From Comamonadaceae bacterium PBBC1 (GTDB taxonomy: Bacteria; Pseudomonadota; Gammaproteobacteria; Burkholderiales; Burkholderiaceae_C), in contig NKIP01000003.1 of assembly GCA_002256145.1 (NCBI GenBank), positions 269,071 to 333,070 on the forward strand: a stretch of 64,000 nucleotides of DNA, in the 5' to 3' direction. The notes under the pieces are model-generated. The model did not search any database. It saw only the letters and a program-made list of their open reading frames with translations, and was not told the origin of the DNA. The position numbers and the translations under genes were made by a program. Shown here one piece after another: positions 1 to 8,984 of this stretch (positions within the stretch are counted from its first letter, which is position 1; the number at the start of each line of letters is the position of its first letter).

Positions 1-471
1 GCAGGCAAGGGACACCGCCAAATGGCGATCGTGCGGGCCAATGATGAGCGGGCCAAGCGACGCGCGGCCGCTTTCCGCGACGAGCTGTTGCAGCTGGGCC
101 TGCCCCCCGTGGTCGAGGTGGACGTGCAGGACAGGCGCTCGATCCAAAGCGGCCGAGACGCATTGACCCAGTTGCAGCAAACCGCGCCCGATGTGGACGC
201 GGTCTTTTGCAGCTCCGACCTGCTGGCTTTGGGGGTCCTGATGCAGGCTGGGGTGCTGGGTTTGAAAGTGCCGCAGCAACTGGCCATCATGGGCTTTGGC
301 GACACCCCACTGGCCAGCGATGTGGCGCCCGCCTTGTCGTCGGTGCGCATCAATGGTGAGGAGATTGGCCGACTCGCGGCCCAATACCTGATGGCCCGCG
401 CCGAAGGGCGCGACGTGGCCTCACCCACCATCGACGTGGGGTTTTCTGTGGTGGCCCGCGACAGTGCCTGA
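1..471 (+). CDS. LacI-family transcriptional regulator, C-terminal part (partial)
   Basis: The frame is open from the first base, so this is the C-terminal part of a longer gene; an ATG at 22 is internal. The visible ~156 residues match the second half of the periplasmic-binding-protein-like effector domain of LacI/GalR regulators: GHRQMAIV near the window start, then an R-x-x-A-F helix, CSSDLLALGVL, and IMGFGDTPLASDVAPALSSVR, the conserved hinge and inducer-binding strand, before a short tail. The DNA-binding helix-turn-helix lies outside the window. A perfect 16-bp LacI-type palindrome at 542-557 in front of the next gene makes it the likely local repressor of the receptor, dehydratase and aldolase genes. 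The effector is probably a sugar acid or its breakdown product (inference from neighbours). Confidence 0.88.
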   Translation, partial: AGKGHRQMAIVRANDERAKRRAAAFRDELLQLGLPPVVEVDVQDRRSIQSGRDALTQLQQTAPDVDAVFCSSDLLALGVLMQAGVLGLKVPQQLAIMGFGDTPLASDVAPALSSVRINGEEIGRLAAQYLMARAEGRDVASPTIDVGFSVVARDSA

Positions 472-541
472 CCCTCGTAAACCCTAGCCTCCAAAGGATT
501 GACGCCGCATGGGGCGCTGGTTACGATGCCTGCAAGCGCAA

Positions 542-557
542 TTGGTAGCGCTACCAA
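542..557. promoter_or_regulatory. Perfect palindromic LacI-family operator
   Basis: TTGGTAGCGCTACCAA is a perfect 16-bp inverted repeat with the central CG step typical of LacI-family operators. It ends 23 bp before the ATG at 581, where a bound repressor would block RNA polymerase or early elongation. The regulator gene encoded immediately upstream ends at 471. Confidence 0.8.
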
Positions 558-580
558 AAACAAGCCGCAGGAGACAAGAC

Positions 581-1573
581 ATGAACAGCAAACGCAATTG
601 GATGGGCCAGCTGCTGGCCTTGACGGTGGGCCTGACCGGTCTGGTCAGCACCGTTGCCCAGGCCCAGGCCCAGGCCGACTACCCCACCAAGCCGGTCAAG
701 ATCATCGTGGCGTTTCCACCCGGGGGCACCAGCGATGTGATGGCCCGCATGGTGGCCGACGAGATGGGCAAGCTGCTCAAGCAGCCCTTTGTGGTGGAAA
801 ACATTGGCGGTGCGGGGGGCACCATCGGCATGGACCGCGCCCTCAAATTGCCCGCCGACGGCTACACCCTGATCCAGACCGGCGTGGGCCAAAACGCGGT
901 GGCGCATGGCCTGGACCCCCAGCTCAAATACAACTCGATCACCGATTTCATTCACCTGTCGCAGATCCATTCCGGCCCCAATGTGTTGGTGGTGCACCCC
1001 TCAACCCCCTACAAAACGGTCAAGGACATCGTGGATTTCGCCAAGAAAAGCCCCGGCAAGCTGGACTACGGCTACACCCACGCCGCGTCAGGCCACATGG
1101 CGATGGAACTGTTCAAACAAACCACCGGCATTTTCATGACCGGCATTCCTTACCGGGGCGGTGGCCCCATGCTGAACGACTTGCTGGCCGGGACCATCCC
1201 CATGATGTTCATCAACCAGGACGCCGCATTGCCCCACGTCAAAGCGGGCAAACTGCGCCCTGTGGCCGTGACCAGCGTGCAGCGAAACCCGCTGTACCCC
1301 GATGTGCCCACCATTGCCGAGGCAGGCTACAAAGGCTTTGAGGCCTTGTCCTGGTCGGGCATGTCGGTGGCCAAGGGCACCCCCCAGCCCATCGTGGCCA
1401 AACTCGAAAGCGCTTTGGCGCAGGTCATGCAGTCCGACAACATCAAGCAGCGCATGGGCTCGGTCGGCTTCATCATCCCGGCGCAAGGCATCAAGCCCTA
1501 CACCGCCTTTGTGCAAAGCGAGCTGGACACCTGGACCCAAGTCATCAAGACCGCAGGCATCAAACCTCAGTGA
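581..1573 (+). CDS. Bug-family tripartite tricarboxylate transporter substrate-binding protein
   Basis: A periplasmic solute receptor of about 330 residues. It has an N-terminal signal peptide (basic MNSKRN, hydrophobic core, cleavage near AQAQA) followed by the Bug hallmark YPTKPVKIIVAFPPGGTSD and later GGAGGTIGMD and PYRGGGPMLNDLLAG. The ATG at 581 is chosen over the in-frame ATG at 509 because AGGAGA lies just upstream and it starts a clean signal peptide; the 509 start would also place the operator inside the coding sequence. Bug proteins bind carboxylates and related anions. No TctA/TctB membrane genes are present, so it must share a permease encoded elsewhere. Its place ahead of a dehydratase and aldolase suggests a sugar-acid ligand (inference). 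Confidence 0.9.
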   Translation: MNSKRNWMGQLLALTVGLTGLVSTVAQAQAQADYPTKPVKIIVAFPPGGTSDVMARMVADEMGKLLKQPFVVENIGGAGGTIGMDRALKLPADGYTLIQTGVGQNAVAHGLDPQLKYNSITDFIHLSQIHSGPNVLVVHPSTPYKTVKDIVDFAKKSPGKLDYGYTHAASGHMAMELFKQTTGIFMTGIPYRGGGPMLNDLLAGTIPMMFINQDAALPHVKAGKLRPVAVTSVQRNPLYPDVPTIAEAGYKGFEALSWSGMSVAKGTPQPIVAKLESALAQVMQSDNIKQRMGSVGFIIPAQGIKPYTAFVQSELDTWTQVIKTAGIKPQ

Positions 1574-1593
1574 GCTTTTTCAAGAATTCCCTC

Positions 1594-3345
1594 ATGACCG
1601 CCAAGAAAAAAACCTACGAAGAACTGCGCAGCGCCCGCTGGTTTGCACCGGACGATTTCCGCTCTTTTGGCCACCGCTCACGCGCCATGCAAATGGGTTA
1701 CGACCATGTGGACTGGGCGGGCAAGCCGGTGATCGCCATCGTCAACACCTGGAGCGACATCAACAACTGCCACTCGCATTTCAAGCAGCGGGTGGAGGAC
1801 GTCAAGCGCGGCATATTTCAGGCCGGGGGTTTTCCCATCGAGTTGCCTGCCATCTCCTTGGCCGAAAACTTCGTCAAACCCACCACCATGATGTACCGCA
1901 ACTTGTTGGCCATCGAGACCGAAGAGTTGCTGCGCTCGCACCCGGTCGACGGCGCGGTGCTGATGGGTGGCTGCGACAAGACCACGCCCGGCTTGCTGAT
2001 GGGCGCGCTCAGCATGAACATGCCCTGCATTTATTTGCCTGCAGGCCCCATGCTGCGCGGCAACTGGAAAGGCAAAACCCTGGGCTCGGGCTCGGACGCG
2101 TTCAAGTACTGGGACGAGCGCCGCGCGGGCAACATCACGGCAACACAATGGCTCGAAGTCGAAGGCGGCATTGCCCGCAGCCACGGCACCTGCATGGTCA
2201 TGGGCACGGCCGCCACCATGATGGGCATTGCCGAAGCCATGGGCATGACCTTGCCTGGGGCATCCAGCATTCCGGCACCCGATGCCAACCACCCGCGCAT
2301 GTCGGCTGCTTGTGGTCGGCGCATCGTGGACATGGTGTGGGAAGACCAAAAACCCTCGGACATCCTGACGCGCCAGAGCTTTGAAAACGCCATCACCGTG
2401 GCCATGGCCGAAGGCTGCTCGACCAACGCCATCATCCACCTGGTGGCCATGTCACGCCGCGCCGGGGCGCACTGCGCCGTGACGCTGGACGACTTTGACG
2501 CCTTCAGCCGCAAGGTGCCGGTGATCGCCAACATCCGCCCCAGCGGCGACCAGTACCTGATGGAAGATTTTTACTACGCGGGGGGCATGAAAGGCCTGAT
2601 GAGCCGCCTGCGTGATGGCGGTTTGCTGCACTTGGACGCGATGACCGTGTCGGGCCAAACCGTGCGCGAGAACATCGCCGATGCCGAGGTTTACAACGAC
2701 GACGTGATCCGGCCGCTGAGCAACGCGATTTACGACGAAGGCGCATTGGCCGTGCTGCGCGGCAACCTCGCGCCCGATGGCTGCGTGATCAAGCCCAGCG
2801 CCTGCTCGGCCAAGTTCCAGCAGCACACCGGCCCGGCCTTGGTGTTTGACGATTACCCCAGCCTGAAAGTCGCCATCGACGACCCCGATCTGGACGTGAC
2901 CGAAGACCACGTCATCATCTTGCGCAACGCGGGCCCCAAGGGCGGCCCCGGCATGCCCGAGTGGGGCATGGTGCCGATCCCCACCAAGCTGGTCAAGCAA
3001 GGCGTGCGCGACATGCTGCGCATCAGCGATGCCCGCATGAGCGGCACCAGCTATGGCGCCTGCGTGCTGCACGTTGCGCCCGAAGCCTATGTGGGCGGCA
3101 ACCTGGCGCTGGTGCAGAACGGTGACTTGATCACCGTGGACATTCCAAATCGCAGCATTCACCTGCAGGTCAGCGACGAAGAGTTGGCCACGCGCCGCGC
3201 CGCCTGGACGCCGCTGCCCAAACGCTTTGAGCGGGGCTACGGCCACATGTTCACGCAGCACATTTTGCAGGCCGACCAGGGCTGCGACTTCGATTATCTG
3301 GAAACCTCGTTCGGCGCACCGGTGAGCGAACCGGTCATTTACTGA
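1594..3345 (+). CDS. IlvD/Edd-family dehydratase, probably a sugar-acid (aldonate) dehydratase
   Basis: A 583-residue member of the dihydroxy-acid/6-phosphogluconate dehydratase family, subgroup of L-arabonate/D-xylonate-type dehydratases (LRSARWF near the start, FGHRSRAMQMGY). The three cysteines that hold the Fe-S cluster in this family are seen: C59 in NTWSDINNCH, C127 in GGCDKTTPG and C200 in HGTCMVMG. The catalytic-serine region ISDARMSGTSYG is present. These enzymes convert an aldonate to a 2-keto-3-deoxy acid. A GTG at 1570 overlapping the previous stop is an alternative start, but ATG 1594 matches the family N-terminus better. The RraA-like gene 11 bp downstream could cleave the keto acid. 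The exact sugar acid cannot be read from sequence; branched-chain amino acid synthesis (IlvD) is less likely in this context. Confidence 0.88.
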   Translation: MTAKKKTYEELRSARWFAPDDFRSFGHRSRAMQMGYDHVDWAGKPVIAIVNTWSDINNCHSHFKQRVEDVKRGIFQAGGFPIELPAISLAENFVKPTTMMYRNLLAIETEELLRSHPVDGAVLMGGCDKTTPGLLMGALSMNMPCIYLPAGPMLRGNWKGKTLGSGSDAFKYWDERRAGNITATQWLEVEGGIARSHGTCMVMGTAATMMGIAEAMGMTLPGASSIPAPDANHPRMSAACGRRIVDMVWEDQKPSDILTRQSFENAITVAMAEGCSTNAIIHLVAMSRRAGAHCAVTLDDFDAFSRKVPVIANIRPSGDQYLMEDFYYAGGMKGLMSRLRDGGLLHLDAMTVSGQTVRENIADAEVYNDDVIRPLSNAIYDEGALAVLRGNLAPDGCVIKPSACSAKFQQHTGPALVFDDYPSLKVAIDDPDLDVTEDHVIILRNAGPKGGPGMPEWGMVPIPTKLVKQGVRDMLRISDARMSGTSYGACVLHVAPEAYVGGNLALVQNGDLITVDIPNRSIHLQVSDEELATRRAAWTPLPKRFERGYGHMFTQHILQADQGCDFDYLETSFGAPVSEPVIY

Positions 3346-3356
3346 GCACGCAAGCC

Positions 3357-4088
3357 ATGCCTCTCCAAGCCGAAACCCGTGACAAGCTCAAAACCGTGAG
3401 CACCGCCACCTTGTGCACTGCGCTGTTCAAGCGCGGCTTGCGCAACCAGTTCATTCAGGACGTTCGCCCTGTGAATGCCGACTTGCAGCGTGACATGCCC
3501 AATATGGTGGGCGAAGCCTTCACACTGCGCTACATCCCGGCCCGGGAAGACCTCAACCCCATCAGCGTGTTTCTGGACCGCCATCACCCTCAACGTGTGG
3601 CGGTCGAAACTTGCCCACCTGGCGCGGTGATGGTGTTTGACAGCCGCAAAGACGCACGGGCCGCATCGGCCGGTGGCATTTTGGTGTCACGTCTCATGGT
3701 GCGAGGCTGCGCGGGTGTGGTGACCGATGGCGGTTTCCGTGATTCACCCGAAATTGCGGCCTTGAATTTTCCGGCCTACCACCAGCGCCCCAGCGCCCCC
3801 ACCAATTTGACACTGCACCAAGCGCTGGACATCAACGTGCCCATTGGCTGTGGTGATGTGGCCGTCTGGCCTGGGGATGTGATGGTGGGGGACAAAGAGG
3901 GCGTGGTTGTGCTGCCCGCACACCTGGCCGACGAGTTGGCCGACGAAGCGGTGGAAATGACCGTGTTTGAAGACTTTGTGATCGACCAAGTACAAAACCA
4001 CGGCCGCAGCATTTTGGGCCTGTACCCGCCCACCGATCCAAAGTCCAAAGAGGACTTTGTGGCTTGGCGTCAGGCCAGAGGGCGCTGA
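3357..4088 (+). CDS. RraA-family protein, likely pyruvate-forming aldolase
   Basis: A 243-residue RraA/HMG-aldolase-fold protein. The metal and substrate loop GVVTDGGFRDSPEI carries the Arg-Asp pair conserved in 4-hydroxy-4-methyl-2-oxoglutarate/4-carboxy-4-hydroxy-2-oxoadipate aldolases, preceded by a glycine-rich stretch and followed by PIGCGDVAVWPGDVMVGD, the usual RraA signature. It follows the dehydratase by 11 bp, in the same operon. The family name comes from the E. coli RNase E inhibitor, but in catabolic clusters these proteins act as class II aldolases. Here it most likely splits the 2-keto-3-deoxy acid made by the upstream dehydratase into pyruvate and an aldehyde (inference). Confidence 0.82.
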   Translation: MPLQAETRDKLKTVSTATLCTALFKRGLRNQFIQDVRPVNADLQRDMPNMVGEAFTLRYIPAREDLNPISVFLDRHHPQRVAVETCPPGAVMVFDSRKDARAASAGGILVSRLMVRGCAGVVTDGGFRDSPEIAALNFPAYHQRPSAPTNLTLHQALDINVPIGCGDVAVWPGDVMVGDKEGVVVLPAHLADELADEAVEMTVFEDFVIDQVQNHGRSILGLYPPTDPKSKEDFVAWRQARGR

Positions 4089-4113
4089 TGCCTGCACGCA
4101 GATTGACCCCGGC

Positions 4114-5088
4114 TCAGTCCAGACTCAAACCAATTTTGCGGGCCACCACACCCCATTTGGCATGGTCTTTGGCAATTTTGGCGGCAGCCACGTCGGGTGT
4201 GCTGCCAATCACAGTCTGGTCGGTGGCCTTCAGGCGCTCGGTCGCTTCTGGCGCTCGCAGAGCGTCTACCACCGCTTGGCGGAATTTGGTCACCACCTCT
4301 TCGGGGACGTTTTTAGGGGCCAGCAAAATCAGGCTGAAGTCCGCCTCATAACCCTTCACGCCCGCTTCTGCAATGGTGGGTACATCGGGCAAGGTGGGGG
4401 AGCGCCCCTGGCCTGACACCGCCAAAGCGCTCAGCTTGCCCGATCGCACATGGGGCAAGACCGTGGGACCTGCCAACAAACCACAAGGTACCTGATTGGC
4501 CAACACATCCTGCATGGCGGGGGCCGGACCTTTGTAGGGGACATGCACCATCTGAATACCGGTCATGTTGAGCAGCAACTCGGTGGACAAGTGGCCGGGC
4601 ACACCCGCACCGCCCGAGGCATAACTCAAGGATGTGGTTTTGGCCTTGGCGATCAGTTCGCTCAAAGTCTTGACGCCCAATGCTGGATTGCACACCAGGG
4701 TCTGGCTGAAGGAAGACAGCACGCTCACAGGCTTGAGGTCGTCGAGCTTGAAGGGCATGGCCTTGTACACATGCGGGTTCACAGTCAACAGGGTGTCGGT
4801 CGCAATCAACCAAGTGTAGCCATCGGGCACCGCGCGTGCTACGCTGGCCGCACCGATGTTGCCCCCGGCACCGGGCTGGTTTTCAATGACGATGGGCTGT
4901 TTGAGCAGGGCTTGGATTTTGTCGGCTGCCGTGCGCATGACAAGGTCACTTGGCCCACCCGGGGGGTATGGCGCGATCACCTTGATGGGCTTTTGCGGCC
5001 AGTTTTGGGCGATCGCTGCACTGGCGGCCGACAAGGTCAGTGCCGTGATGAACAACATCTGAGGCCAGGTACGGGGTCTCGAATGCAT
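4114..5088 (-). CDS. Bug-family substrate-binding protein
   Basis: A second Bug receptor (324 residues): signal peptide MHSRPRTWPQML...AIAQ, then NWPQKPIKVIAPYPPGGPSD, the loop GAGGNIGAASVAR and VPYKGPAPAMQDVLANQV. ATG 5088 is used because GGAG sits a few bases upstream; TTG 5100 is a possible but weaker start. It faces the dehydratase operon tail to tail and lies 84 bp downstream of the ABC ATPase stop, so it could be read from the amino-acid transporter operon or from its own promoter. The ligand is unknown and no TTT membrane partner is nearby. Confidence 0.88.
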   Translation of the reverse strand: MHSRPRTWPQMLFITALTLSAASAAIAQNWPQKPIKVIAPYPPGGPSDLVMRTAADKIQALLKQPIVIENQPGAGGNIGAASVARAVPDGYTWLIATDTLLTVNPHVYKAMPFKLDDLKPVSVLSSFSQTLVCNPALGVKTLSELIAKAKTTSLSYASGGAGVPGHLSTELLLNMTGIQMVHVPYKGPAPAMQDVLANQVPCGLLAGPTVLPHVRSGKLSALAVSGQGRSPTLPDVPTIAEAGVKGYEADFSLILLAPKNVPEEVVTKFRQAVVDALRAPEATERLKATDQTVIGSTPDVAAAKIAKDHAKWGVVARKIGLSLD

Positions 5089-5172
5089 GAAAGTCTCCAA
5101 AAGTTTTCAGCATCCTACCGAAAGCCGCCTTGCACCCCAAGGCTGCAAACCCCTAGGACGGTCTGCTGCCGC

Positions 5173-5922
5173 TCAGTGCAGCGAAGACAAAAACTGCTGC
5201 AGTTCAGGCGTCTTAGGCCGGGCAAACACATCGGCGGGGGCACCTTGCTCATGCACCAAGCCCTGGTGCATGAAGATCACGCGGTCGCTCACCTTGCGGG
5301 CAAAGTTCATCTCGTGTGTGACCATCAAAAGCGTCATGCCTTCTTGCGCCAATGACTCCACCACGGCCAGCACTTCCCCCACCAGCTCGGGGTCCAAAGC
5401 CGAGGTAATCTCGTCGCACAGCAAGATGCCCGGCGACATGGCCAGCGCCCGGGCAATGGCCACGCGCTGCTGTTGCCCGCCCGACAGCTGATCGGGAAAG
5501 GCGTCAAATTTTTCGGCCAAGCCCACACGGGCCAGCAGGCGACGTGCTGTGGCTTCGGTCTCGGCAGCGGGCAGCTGCTTGACCAAACCCGGGGCCAGCT
5601 GGATGTTCTTGCCCACCGTGAGGTGCGGAAACAAGTTGAAGGACTGGAAGATCATGCCCACTTGCTGGCGCAAGCGGCGCATGGCCGCCGGGTCGGTGTA
5701 GACCAAGGGCTGGCCTTGCACGATCAGGCTGCCGTGCTGAAAGGTTTCCAACCCGTTGATGCAGCGCAGCAGCGTGCTTTTGCCCGAGCCGCTTTTGCCG
5801 ATGATGGCGATCACTTCGCCGGGCTGCACTTGCAGGTCGATGCCTTTGAGGACTTCGTTGCTGCCATAGGACTTGCGCAGGCCTGCAATGGCAACGGCAG
5901 CAGAGGGGTTAGCGTTGGACAT
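5173..5922 (-). CDS. Polar amino acid ABC transporter ATP-binding protein
   Basis: A 249-residue ATPase of the GlnQ/HisP class. Walker A is GKSGSGKST, the Q-loop lies in GMIFQSFNLFPHLTV, the signature is LSGGQQQRVAIARAL, Walker B is ILLCDEITSALD and the switch histidine is in VTHEMNFARKV. ATG 5922 has GAAGG upstream and overlaps the end of the preceding permease gene by 14 bp; an ATG/GTG-type start further upstream (to 5949) is possible. It energises the two permeases encoded immediately upstream, which take substrate from the periplasmic receptor at 7244-8038. Confidence 0.93.
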   Translation of the reverse strand: MSNANPSAAVAIAGLRKSYGSNEVLKGIDLQVQPGEVIAIIGKSGSGKSTLLRCINGLETFQHGSLIVQGQPLVYTDPAAMRRLRQQVGMIFQSFNLFPHLTVGKNIQLAPGLVKQLPAAETEATARRLLARVGLAEKFDAFPDQLSGGQQQRVAIARALAMSPGILLCDEITSALDPELVGEVLAVVESLAQEGMTLLMVTHEMNFARKVSDRVIFMHQGLVHEQGAPADVFARPKTPELQQFLSSLH

Positions 5923-6559
5923 GGAATTTGCCTTCGAGAGAGCGTGCATACAGGCTGATCGGGTAGCAGATCAAGAAATACAACACAGCGACACAGCTGT
6001 AGACCACAAAGGGTTTGAACGTGGCATTGGTGATCATGGTGCCGGCCTTGGTCAGCTCGACAAAGCCAATGACCGAAGCCAGTGCGGTGCCCTTGACCAC
6101 TTGCACCAAAAATCCCACGGTGGGCGCGACCGCAATGCGTGCGGCCTGCGGAAAAATCACGTAACGCAGTTGCTCACCAAAATTGAGCGCCAGGCTTTGG
6201 GCCGCTTCCCACTGGCCTTTGCCAATCGACTTGACGCAGCCGTGCCAAATTTCGGCAAGAAAGGCGCTGCTGTACAGCGTCAAGGCCACGGCCGCTGCCG
6301 TCCAGGCCGAGGTTTCCACCCCCAGCATGGCCATGCCAAAGTACGCCAGAAACAGCTGCATCAGCAAAGGCGTGCCCTGAAACACCTGCACATACACGGC
6401 CACCGCTTGTTGCAAGCTGCGGCTGGGTGTTGTGCGGGCCACCAGCAGGGCCAGGCCCACCAAGCCACCGCCCACAAAAGCGATCAGCGACAAAACGATG
6501 GTCCAGCGTGCGGCCAGCAACAAGTTGCTGACGATGTCCCAGAGAGAAAACTCAACCAC
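5909..6559 (-). CDS. Amino acid ABC transporter permease
   Basis: A 216-residue His/Glu/Gln/Arg/opine-type permease with five predicted membrane spans. The cytoplasmic EAA loop is visible as QWEAAQSLALNFGEQLRYVIFPQA, which docks the ATPase. GTG 6559 is the likely start and overlaps the end of the previous permease gene by 8 bp, implying translational coupling. It forms a heterodimer with the neighbouring permease in the inner membrane. Confidence 0.92.
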   Translation of the reverse strand: MVEFSLWDIVSNLLLAARWTIVLSLIAFVGGGLVGLALLVARTTPSRSLQQAVAVYVQVFQGTPLLMQLFLAYFGMAMLGVETSAWTAAAVALTLYSSAFLAEIWHGCVKSIGKGQWEAAQSLALNFGEQLRYVIFPQAARIAVAPTVGFLVQVVKGTALASVIGFVELTKAGTMITNATFKPFVVYSCVAVLYFLICYPISLYARSLEGKFHVQR

Positions 6560-7223
6560 GGCGGCCTCCGAACAAGAAGCGTTGGCCGAACCAGTTCAGC
6601 GTGGCGCGGGTGGCGATCGACAGCAACAGGTAAATGGCGGTGGCGACGATGAAAGCTTCGAAGGCGCGGAAGTTGCGGCTCTGGATCAGGTTGGCGGCAA
6701 AGCTCAGCTCTTCGGTCGAGATTTGCCCACACACCGCCGAGCCCAACATCACGATGATGATCTGGCTGACCAAGGCAGGCCACACCCGCTGCAGTGCAGG
6801 TGGCAGCACCACATGGATGAAGGTTTGCATGCGCGAGAGCGCCAGGCTCATGGCCGCTTCGATTTGCCCTGCCGGGGTGGTCTGGATGCCGGCCCGCACG
6901 ATCTCGGCCGAATACGCCCCCAGGTTGATCACCATGGCGATCACCGAGGACCACTCAGGGCTCAGCCGCACCCCCATGGCGGGCAAGCCAAAGAAGATGA
7001 AAAAGAGCTGGACGATGAAGGGCGTGTTGCGGATCAGCTCCACATAAGCGGCCACGCCGGGGCGGCTCCAGCCGGGCCCCTGGGTGCGCACCCAAGCGCA
7101 GCCAATGCCCAGCAGCACGCCCAGCACCGCTGACACGGCCGTGAGGCCCAGCGTCCACGCCACGCCCTTGACCAGCAAGGGCCACTCGGTCAAAACCGCC
7201 GCAAAGTCCAGCTCAATGGCCAT
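6552..7223 (-). CDS. Amino acid ABC transporter permease
   Basis: A 223-residue paralogue of the downstream permease, same family, with the EAA-loop sequence IEAAMSLALSRMQTFIHVVLPPA. It starts with ATG 20 bp after the receptor stop and overlaps the next permease, so receptor, two permeases and ATPase form one operon in the standard order. Residues 15-40 and three later stretches are clearly hydrophobic and membrane-spanning. Confidence 0.92.
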   Translation of the reverse strand: MAIELDFAAVLTEWPLLVKGVAWTLGLTAVSAVLGVLLGIGCAWVRTQGPGWSRPGVAAYVELIRNTPFIVQLFFIFFGLPAMGVRLSPEWSSVIAMVINLGAYSAEIVRAGIQTTPAGQIEAAMSLALSRMQTFIHVVLPPALQRVWPALVSQIIIVMLGSAVCGQISTEELSFAANLIQSRNFRAFEAFIVATAIYLLLSIATRATLNWFGQRFLFGGRRG

Positions 7224-7243
7224 GGTGTCAGCCCTTCAAGGGT

Positions 7244-8038
7244 TTATTCAGGCAACTGGCCAGCAGGGCGGCCCAGCCACTTTTGCGCCATCTTGTCGAT
7301 GTCGCCGGACTTTTTGCCCTCGGCAATGATGGCGTTGACCTTGGTGCGCAATGCGTCTTCGCCCTTGCCCACGCCAATGAAGTTGGGGCTGTCTTTGAGC
7401 AGCAGCTTGTATTCGGTGTTGAGCTGCGGGTTCTTTTGCATCATCACGCCCGCCACCGACACGCCGGTGGCCAACAACTGGGTTTGGCCCGCAACGAAAG
7501 CCGAGACGGTGGCGTTGTTGTCTTCAAAGCGTTTGATCTCGGTGCCTGCAGGGGCCACCTTGGTCAATTCCTGGTCTTCCAAAGCGCCGCGAGTGGCTGC
7601 CACGGTTTTGCCGGCCAGATCGGCCATCGTTTTGATGCTGATGGTTTTGGGGCCATAAATGCCTTGGAAAAAAGGCGAGTAAGCCGAGGTGAAGTCGATC
7701 ACTTTTTCGCGCTCGGCGTTCTTGCCCAAAGTCGAGATGACCAGATCGGCCTTTTTGGTTTGCAGGTAGGCGATGCGGTTGGCGCTGGTCACGGGCATCA
7801 GCTCGATCTTCACGCCCATCTTGGCGGCAATGAAGTTGGCCATGTCGATGTCCAGGCCCTGGGGTTTGAGGTCAATGCCCACAAAGCCGTAGGGTGGAAA
7901 GTCGGTGGGGATGGCGATCTTGATCAGCTTGGCTTTCTGGATGTTGTCCAAGGCGGCCTGGGCGTGGCTGGTACCGGCCAAGGTCAAGAGGCTGGCGGCC
8001 ACGGCAGCGGACAAGGCAAGGCGTTTCGAGAGTTTCAT
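7244..8038 (-). CDS. Amino-acid-type ABC transporter periplasmic binding protein
   Basis: A 264-residue SBP_bac_3 (cluster 3) receptor with a signal peptide ending around GTSHAQA. Visible family features are IAIPTDFPPYGFVG, GLDIDMANFIAAKMGVKIELMPVTSANRIAYLQTKKADLVI (in parts) and KTVAATRGALEDQEL. Its ATG overlaps the stop of the GntR regulator gene as ATGA. The ligand is probably a polar amino acid or derivative; the sequence does not define it. Confidence 0.92.
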   Translation of the reverse strand: MKLSKRLALSAAVAASLLTLAGTSHAQAALDNIQKAKLIKIAIPTDFPPYGFVGIDLKPQGLDIDMANFIAAKMGVKIELMPVTSANRIAYLQTKKADLVISTLGKNAEREKVIDFTSAYSPFFQGIYGPKTISIKTMADLAGKTVAATRGALEDQELTKVAPAGTEIKRFEDNNATVSAFVAGQTQLLATGVSVAGVMMQKNPQLNTEYKLLLKDSPNFIGVGKGEDALRTKVNAIIAEGKKSGDIDKMAQKWLGRPAGQLPE

Positions 8039-8805
8039 AACAAGGCTCCTAGGTAAGTGGACGGTGAGTTGGAAGACGAGGCGTCAAGTGACGCTGTACG
8101 TGGTGACCGCGAGCGGGTTTTCTTGACCGCCATCGGTGTGCGCATGGGGGCCAGGGCCAGCCTCAATTCGGCCAGCGGGTCTGCGGGGGAGGCGTTGATT
8201 TGCAGCGCCGATTGCACCTGACCAATGTGTTCGGCCATGAGCCGCTCGGCGGTTTCCTTGTCGCCCCGCTCCAGCGCTTGAACGATCTCGATGTGTTCCT
8301 GGCAGGACTTCACCGCGTCGTGGCTGGACTGGTAGAGCATGGCGATCAAGGTGGTGCGGGCCGTGAAGTCGCGCAGCGTGTCGGCCAGCAACTGGTTGCC
8401 CAAGCACTCGGCCAGGCACACATGAAAATCGCCCAATAAAAAGCTGCGACGCCCCACATCGTCTTGTTGGAGCGCGGTTTTTTCTTGCTGGATGTGTTGC
8501 TTCAGGCGCTTGAGGGTGGTCTTGTCCATCGCGCCTGCGCTGCGGATCAGGCCAGTCTCGATCACTCGGCGGGCTTCAAAGGCCTCGCGGGCTTCGGTTT
8601 TGGACGGTTGCACCACAAACCAGCCCCGGCGCGAGCTGACCTGCACAATGCCACGCGCGGCCAGTTGCATCAGCGCTTCGCGCACCAGGGTGCGGCTGCA
8701 GTCAAACAGCATGGACAAAGCCTGCTCGCCCAGGCGTGTGCCGGGCATCAGCTTTTGGGCCAGGATCGCTTGCACGATCCGGTCGGCAATGTCTTTGGAG
8801 TTCAC
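8035..8805 (-). CDS. GntR-family regulator with FCD domain
   Basis: A 256-residue FadR-subfamily regulator. The N-terminal winged helix contains LMPGTRLGEQALSMLFDCSRTLVREALMQLAARGIVQV (in parts) and is followed by the all-helical FCD effector domain with histidines that usually bind a metal (DFHVCLAECLGN and later EHIEIVQALERGD, AEHIGQVQ). The C-terminal ~35 residues (Ser/Arg-rich) extend beyond the usual end of the domain. It is the first gene of the transporter operon and overlaps the receptor gene by 4 bp, so it probably senses the transported amino acid or a product and controls its own operon through the palindrome at 8862-8877. Confidence 0.92.
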   Translation of the reverse strand: MNSKDIADRIVQAILAQKLMPGTRLGEQALSMLFDCSRTLVREALMQLAARGIVQVSSRRGWFVVQPSKTEAREAFEARRVIETGLIRSAGAMDKTTLKRLKQHIQQEKTALQQDDVGRRSFLLGDFHVCLAECLGNQLLADTLRDFTARTTLIAMLYQSSHDAVKSCQEHIEIVQALERGDKETAERLMAEHIGQVQSALQINASPADPLAELRLALAPMRTPMAVKKTRSRSPRTASLDASSSNSPSTYLGALL

Positions 8806-8861
8806 AGGTGGGGGATTCCTTTGACTGAATCTCTAGCGAATACCGTGCCACTTGTTTTGGC

Positions 8862-8877
8862 ATCTTGTATGCAAGAT
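8862..8877. promoter_or_regulatory. Candidate GntR (FCD) operator
   Basis: ATCTTGTATGCAAGAT is an inverted repeat (6-bp arms, 4-bp centre) close to the TTGTATACAA-like sites bound by FCD-type GntR regulators. It lies 57 bp upstream of the GntR start codon, where the promoter of the transporter operon is expected. Confidence 0.6.
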
Positions 8878-8984
8878 TTGCGCATCATAGGTGTGCGCAA
8901 ATCACTTGTGGCTCATGGATTTCCCTTGCTTGGTGCGTGGGTGTGCACCAATTTGAGGGGTGCGGAGGTCCTGCGCCCAAGCAA

